A DNA stretch of 26,084 bases from Clostridiales bacterium (GTDB lineage: Bacteria; Bacillota; Clostridia; Lachnospirales; Anaerotignaceae), in NCBI GenBank assembly GCA_018364635.1, contig JAGZLR010000029.1:1-26084 (forward strand). Reading direction: 5' to 3'. Both the position numbers and the translations under genes were made by a program. Below, in pieces: positions 23,097-26,084 of the stretch. Each line of letters opens with the position of its first letter. Position 1 is the first letter of the stretch. The notes under the pieces are model-generated. The model was not told the origin of the DNA, made no database searches, and saw nothing but the letters and a program-made list of their open reading frames with translations.

Positions 23097-23125
23097 ATTA
23101 TATTACACGATTTAAAATTTAGCAA
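23097..23125 (-). promoter_or_regulatory. Sigma-A promoter of the 6S RNA gene
   Basis: On the minus strand TTGCTA (23120-23125), a 17-base spacer and a perfect TATAAT (23097-23102). The predicted start is near 23090, about 18 bases before the 5' closing stem. It lies 9 bases after the end of lspA. Confidence 0.85.
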
Positions 23126-23133
23126 GGAAAAAC

Positions 23134-23580
23134 TTATTTTTCTGACTTAATTCTGTGTATTAATGTCATAATACTTCCAACTACAATAAAGATATCAGCG
23201 ATATTAAATATCGGACCATATTTAAATTTAAAAAAAATAAAATCTGTCACACTCTTTCTAAAAACTCTATCAAGCAGATTTCCCAAAGCTCCTCCCAATA
23301 AAAAAGAAAAAGAGAGCTTCTCTGTCACTTGTTTTTTTCCACGTTCCATAAAAAAATAATTACCTATTAGCCCTGCGAAAAGACTGCTAGATAGAAAAAG
23401 AACCGTTTTTGTTTTTTCTTTAAAAGTATTATATGCCACACCGGTATTTTCTATTCTCCACAAAATTAATTTTGGTGGAAACAAATTTTTCTTTTCACCA
23501 GGCACCATTGTTTTTCGGATATACCATTTTGTCAGCTGATCCGTTGCAACAATAGCGCATACAAGAAGAAATACGAACAT
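23134..23580 (-). CDS. lspA: Lipoprotein signal peptidase (signal peptidase II)
   Basis: A 148-residue membrane aspartic protease that cleaves prolipoprotein signal peptides after lipid attachment; PotD in this window is a likely substrate. Four hydrophobic segments are visible. Conserved motifs are DQLTKW (14-19), ENTGVAYN (44-51), GGALGNLLDR (96-105), VTDF with catalytic Asp113, and FNIADIF with Asp129. ATG 23580 has GGGAGG about 6 bases upstream. There is no clear promoter between it and the fba terminator hairpin just upstream, so expression may rely on readthrough. The 6S RNA promoter follows immediately. Confidence 0.95.
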   Translation of the reverse strand: MFVFLLVCAIVATDQLTKWYIRKTMVPGEKKNLFPPKLILWRIENTGVAYNTFKEKTKTVLFLSSSLFAGLIGNYFFMERGKKQVTEKLSFSFLLGGALGNLLDRVFRKSVTDFIFFKFKYGPIFNIADIFIVVGSIMTLIHRIKSEK

Positions 23581-23600
23581 CTCATTCCTCCCTTAGAGTA

Positions 23601-23635
23601 AAAATAAAAAACAGGGTACATATAGCGCACCCTGT
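23601..23635 (-). terminator. Terminator/attenuator hairpin between fba and lspA
   Basis: On the minus strand ACAGGGT (23629-23635) pairs with ACCCTGT (23611-23617) across an 11-base loop, followed by TTTTTATTTT. It sits 20 bases ahead of the lspA start codon. Confidence 0.8.
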
Positions 23636-23641
23636 CTATTT

Positions 23642-24592
23642 TTAGTGATTCATAGAGTCCGTGGAGCCGAGAACTTGTGTTATTTTTGTCTCTACCATTT
23701 CCTCAATATAATCTCGGGCCGCACCCAGATATCCTCTAGGATCAAAGGCCTCTGGCTTTTCTGCAAAAGCTTTTCTAATCGCCGCTGTCATTGCAAGACG
23801 AATATCTGTATCCATATTGATCTTACAAACTGCCATAGAAGCTGCTTTTCTAAGCATATCCAACGGAATTCCCTTCGCACCGTTAATTTGACCACCATAT
23901 TGGTTACACATCTGGACACAAGCTGGATCTACAGAACTAGCCCCATGAAGTACAATTGGATAGTGATGGAATCCCGCTTCTTCTAATTTATCTGTTATCA
24001 TTTGAAGACGATCAAAATCTAGTTTCGCCTCTCCTTTAAATTTATATGCACCATGACTTGTTCCAATGGCGACAGCTAGAGAATCAACCCCTGTCCTTTT
24101 CACAAAGTCCACCGCCTGATCTGGATCGGTATAAGTAGCGTGGCCTTCTGCCACTGCAACTTCATCCTCAACACCAGCTAGTTTCCCCAATTCAGCCTCA
24201 ACAACAATTCCTCTTTTGTGAGCGTAATCTACAATCTCCTTTGTTTTTGCCACATTTTCCTCATAAGGATACTTGGAACCATCATACATAACAGAGGTAA
24301 ACCCTGCTTCAATGCACTCTTTACAAGTTTCAAAGTCAGGACCATGATCCAGATGAAGTGCAATATCCAAGCCTGTTTCTGCAATGGCTGCATCTACCAT
24401 AGCTTTCAGATATTTCGGATGGGCATACTTCAGAGCACTTTTAGAAACTTGGAGAATCACTGCTGAATTCTGTTTTTTGCACGCATTTATAATGCCCTGG
24501 ATAATCTCCATGTTATTAATATTAAAAGCGCCGATTGAATACTTTCCTTCATAGGCTTTTTCAAACATCTTTGTTGTTGTTACTAATGCCAT
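23642..24592 (-). CDS. fba: Class II fructose-1,6-bisphosphate aldolase
   Basis: A 316-residue zinc aldolase that interconverts fructose 1,6-bisphosphate with DHAP and glyceraldehyde 3-phosphate in glycolysis. Catalytic Asp82 and zinc ligand His83 are in ALHLDHG; other zinc ligands are His180 (IGTSHGAYKF) and His216 (VLHGASS). FTSVMYDGSKYPYEEN and CKINMDTDIRLA are typical Fba motifs, and the length fits the long Clostridium/Bacillus type. I chose ATG 24592 because AAAGGTGG lies 8 bases upstream; an in-frame ATG at 24655 falls in the promoter -35 box. The gene has a strong promoter and its own terminator. It is paralogous to the shorter aldolase at 14436-15269. Confidence 0.95.
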   Translation of the reverse strand: MALVTTTKMFEKAYEGKYSIGAFNINNMEIIQGIINACKKQNSAVILQVSKSALKYAHPKYLKAMVDAAIAETGLDIALHLDHGPDFETCKECIEAGFTSVMYDGSKYPYEENVAKTKEIVDYAHKRGIVVEAELGKLAGVEDEVAVAEGHATYTDPDQAVDFVKRTGVDSLAVAIGTSHGAYKFKGEAKLDFDRLQMITDKLEEAGFHHYPIVLHGASSVDPACVQMCNQYGGQINGAKGIPLDMLRKAASMAVCKINMDTDIRLAMTAAIRKAFAEKPEAFDPRGYLGAARDYIEEMVETKITQVLGSTDSMNH

Positions 24593-24626
24593 TGGAATTA
24601 CCACCTTTCTCTCATTTGGTAAATTA

Positions 24627-24655
24627 ATTATAATACGTATGAGGCATGAATACAA
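24627..24655 (-). promoter_or_regulatory. Sigma-A promoter of fba
   Basis: On the minus strand TTGTAT (24650-24655), a 17-base spacer and a perfect TATAAT (24627-24632), about 35 bases upstream of the fba ATG. Confidence 0.85.
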
Positions 24656-24710
24656 GGATAAGATTTTCTAACTTTATGATGTAAAACACCATCGTTTCGC
24701 AACTCTATAT

Positions 24711-25931
24711 TTAATCCTCATCCAATGATAAAAGGAAATTTTTCTTTTTTAAAATATAATCTATAATCCTTTTAGCCACTTCAGACTTTTTCATTTGATC
24801 TAATTTGACTTCTTCCTTATCAGTAATAATTGTCACAATATTAGTATCAGTACCAAAACCAGCGCCTTGATCTTTCAAATTATTTGCTACAATCATATCA
24901 ATATGCTTTTTTTGCAGTTTTTTTCTAGAGTTTTCAAGCATATTTTGTGTCTCCATCGAAAAACCACAAATAAACTGCCCTTCTTTTCTATTTGTACCAA
25001 GATATTGAAGTATGTCCTTTGTACGCTCTAGAGATATACTCATATCATCATCTTTTTTCTTTATTTTTTCTGTGGCAGTTTCCGTTGGCCTATAATCTGC
25101 TACAGCTGCCGCTTTAATAATAATATCCTGTTCATCGGAAATTGCTTTTATAGCTTCAAACATATCGTCAGCACTTTCTATTGGTACCATCGTCACAAAA
25201 GGTACAGGCGCCAAGGCTGTAGGCCCACTTACCAATGTCACATCTGCACCACGAAGCATACAATGCCTAGCAATCTCATACCCCATTTTTCCTGAAGAAT
25301 GGTTAGTAATATAGCGAACTGGATCAATACTCTCTCTTGTCGGTCCCGCTGACACTAAAACTTTGACACCAACCATATCTTTCGGAAAAGCAAGCTCTTT
25401 TATAATATAATCTAAAAGAATTTCTTCTTTCACAAGCTTCCCATCACCTATATCTCCACAAGCGAGTAATCCCGATTCTGGTGAGATAATTGTCGCACCT
25501 CTATGTCGAAGCGTTTCCAAATTCTCTTTCACTGTTGGATGATGAAACATTCTAGTATTCATTGCCGGCGCTATAAAAAGCGGACATTGACAGGCCAATG
25601 CCGTAGTAGAAAGCATGTCATCCGCAATACCATAGGCAAGTTTTGCAATCATATTTGCAGTCGCTGGAGCAACTAAAAGAAGATCCGCCTTTTTGGCCAA
25701 AGAGACATGTGCGATATGAAACTGAAAATTTCGGTCAAATGTATCAACTAAGCATTTATTTCCTGTTAATGACTCAAACGTAATTGGATTAATAAAGTTA
25801 ACAGCATTTCTTGTCATAATTACATGGACATCGCAGTTTAATTTTTTCAGCATACTTGCTACATTAGCCATTTTATATGCGGCAATGCTTCCGGTTACTC
25901 CTAAAAGCACAGTTTTTCCTTGTAAATTCAT
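24711..25931 (-). CDS. coaBC: Bifunctional phosphopantothenate-cysteine ligase / phosphopantothenoylcysteine decarboxylase
   Basis: A 406-residue enzyme for two steps of coenzyme A synthesis: joining cysteine to 4'-phosphopantothenate (CoaB) and decarboxylating the product (CoaC, FMN-dependent). The CoaC half (about 1-180) shows GVTGSIAAYK, catalytic His75 in FHIAHVSL, the PAMN motif with Asn125 (PAMNTRM), and Cys158 in the flap LLACGDIGDG; these numbers match the E. coli enzyme. The CoaB half starts near 188 with VLVSAGPTRESIDPVRYITN-type sequence (VSAGPTRE, DPVRYITNHSSGKMG) and contains KAAAVADYRP and KIKKKDD. ATG 25931 has GGAGGAGG 8 bases upstream. It is divergent from coaX, another CoA gene. 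Confidence 0.96.
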   Translation of the reverse strand: MNLQGKTVLLGVTGSIAAYKMANVASMLKKLNCDVHVIMTRNAVNFINPITFESLTGNKCLVDTFDRNFQFHIAHVSLAKKADLLLVAPATANMIAKLAYGIADDMLSTTALACQCPLFIAPAMNTRMFHHPTVKENLETLRHRGATIISPESGLLACGDIGDGKLVKEEILLDYIIKELAFPKDMVGVKVLVSAGPTRESIDPVRYITNHSSGKMGYEIARHCMLRGADVTLVSGPTALAPVPFVTMVPIESADDMFEAIKAISDEQDIIIKAAAVADYRPTETATEKIKKKDDDMSISLERTKDILQYLGTNRKEGQFICGFSMETQNMLENSRKKLQKKHIDMIVANNLKDQGAGFGTDTNIVTIITDKEEVKLDQMKKSEVAKRIIDYILKKKNFLLSLDED

Positions 25932-25954
25932 GGCAATTTCCTCCTCCGGTCTGC

Positions 25955-25983
25955 TTTACAGCCGACTTTTCCTATGCTACAAT
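25955..25983 (+). promoter_or_regulatory. Sigma-A type promoter of coaX
   Basis: TTTACA (25955-25960), a 17-base spacer and TACAAT (25978-25983). The predicted start near 25990 leaves a 40-base leader that is almost wholly occupied by an inverted repeat. Confidence 0.6.
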
Positions 25984-25986
25984 TGC

Positions 25987-26018
25987 TTCCATCATAACAT
26001 AATTCCAATATGATGGAA
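25987..26018 (+). repeat. 10-bp inverted repeat in the coaX leader
   Basis: TTCCATCATA (25987-25996) and TATGATGGAA (26009-26018) are perfect complements with a 12-base loop. The 3' arm runs into the AAAGGAG ribosome binding site (26017-26023). It could be an RNA hairpin limiting translation or a protein-binding operator. Confidence 0.7.
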
Positions 26019-26030
26019 AGGAGTTTCCAT

Positions 26031-26084
26031 ATGATTTTAACAATCGACATGGGCAATACCAACACGGTAATCGGAGGTATTGAT
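26031..26084 (+). CDS. coaX: Type III pantothenate kinase, N-terminal fragment (cut by window edge)
   Basis: Only 18 codons are present, but the start MILTIDMGNTNTVIGG carries the DxGNTNT phosphate-binding motif of type III pantothenate kinases (ASKHA fold), which phosphorylate pantothenate as the first step of CoA synthesis. AAAGGAG lies 7 bases before ATG 26031. The divergent partner coaBC works later in the same pathway, which supports the call. The rest of the gene is outside the window. Confidence 0.85.
   Translation, partial: MILTIDMGNTNTVIGGID

Noticed and set aside
1..26084. Mobile element, prophage, CRISPR or defence system
   Set aside because: No transposase, integrase, phage, Cas or toxin-antitoxin gene and no regularly spaced repeats were seen; gene content is core metabolism, sporulation and transport.

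Overview
This AT-rich window comes from a low-GC, spore-forming member of the Firmicutes. The spoIIA sporulation operon, the strong GGAGG-type ribosome binding sites and the gene families present all fit class Clostridia, and Lachnospiraceae is my best guess. Most of the window is ordinary chromosome. I saw no insertion sequence, phage, CRISPR array or tRNA.

Layout. (1) At 1-3528, the end of a MATE efflux pump converges on a two-component system (response regulator, then a six-helix sensor kinase starting at TTG inside the regulator gene). (2) At 3529-8731, a promoter region with a repeated operator-like motif leads into a five-gene operon: an XRE-cupin regulator followed by potA, potB, potC and potD, a polyamine ABC importer. 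Its ATPase carries a tandemly duplicated Ig-like insert inside the TOBE domain. (3) At 8732-12685 (minus strand) lies a translationally coupled trio: a B12-binding-type radical SAM protein, its DUF2344 partner and RNase G. (4) At 12781-14304 (minus) is spoIIAA-spoIIAB-sigF, preceded by a good sigma-H promoter. (5) At 14436-17632 (minus) is a three-gene operon with a beta-hydroxyacid dehydrogenase, a DUF1537 acid-sugar kinase and a GatY/KbaY-like class II aldolase. A divergent GntR/FCD regulator is at 17898-18554. A perfect 14-bp palindrome lies in the spacer of the operon promoter. (6) At 18592-26084 are prfC (release factor 3), a secreted SpoIID/LytB protein with an SLH-like segment, a 6S RNA, lspA, fba and coaBC on the minus strand, then the start of coaX on the plus strand.

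How the genes work together. The XRE-cupin protein probably senses polyamine and controls its own operon, with PotD capturing the ligand, PotBC forming the channel and PotA driving it. SpoIIAB holds sigma-F inactive until dephosphorylated SpoIIAA releases it in the forespore. The dehydrogenase, kinase and aldolase form a coherent oxidise-phosphorylate-cleave route for a sugar acid, controlled by the GntR protein; the substrate is not identifiable from sequence. CoaBC and CoaX are both coenzyme A biosynthesis enzymes and are divergently arranged.

The observations most worth following up are the Ig-like double insert in PotA, the acid-sugar operon that pairs a DUF1537 kinase with an FBA-type aldolase, and leader hairpins upstream of coaX, prfC and lspA. 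All calls were made by reading the sequence, and no database search was run.
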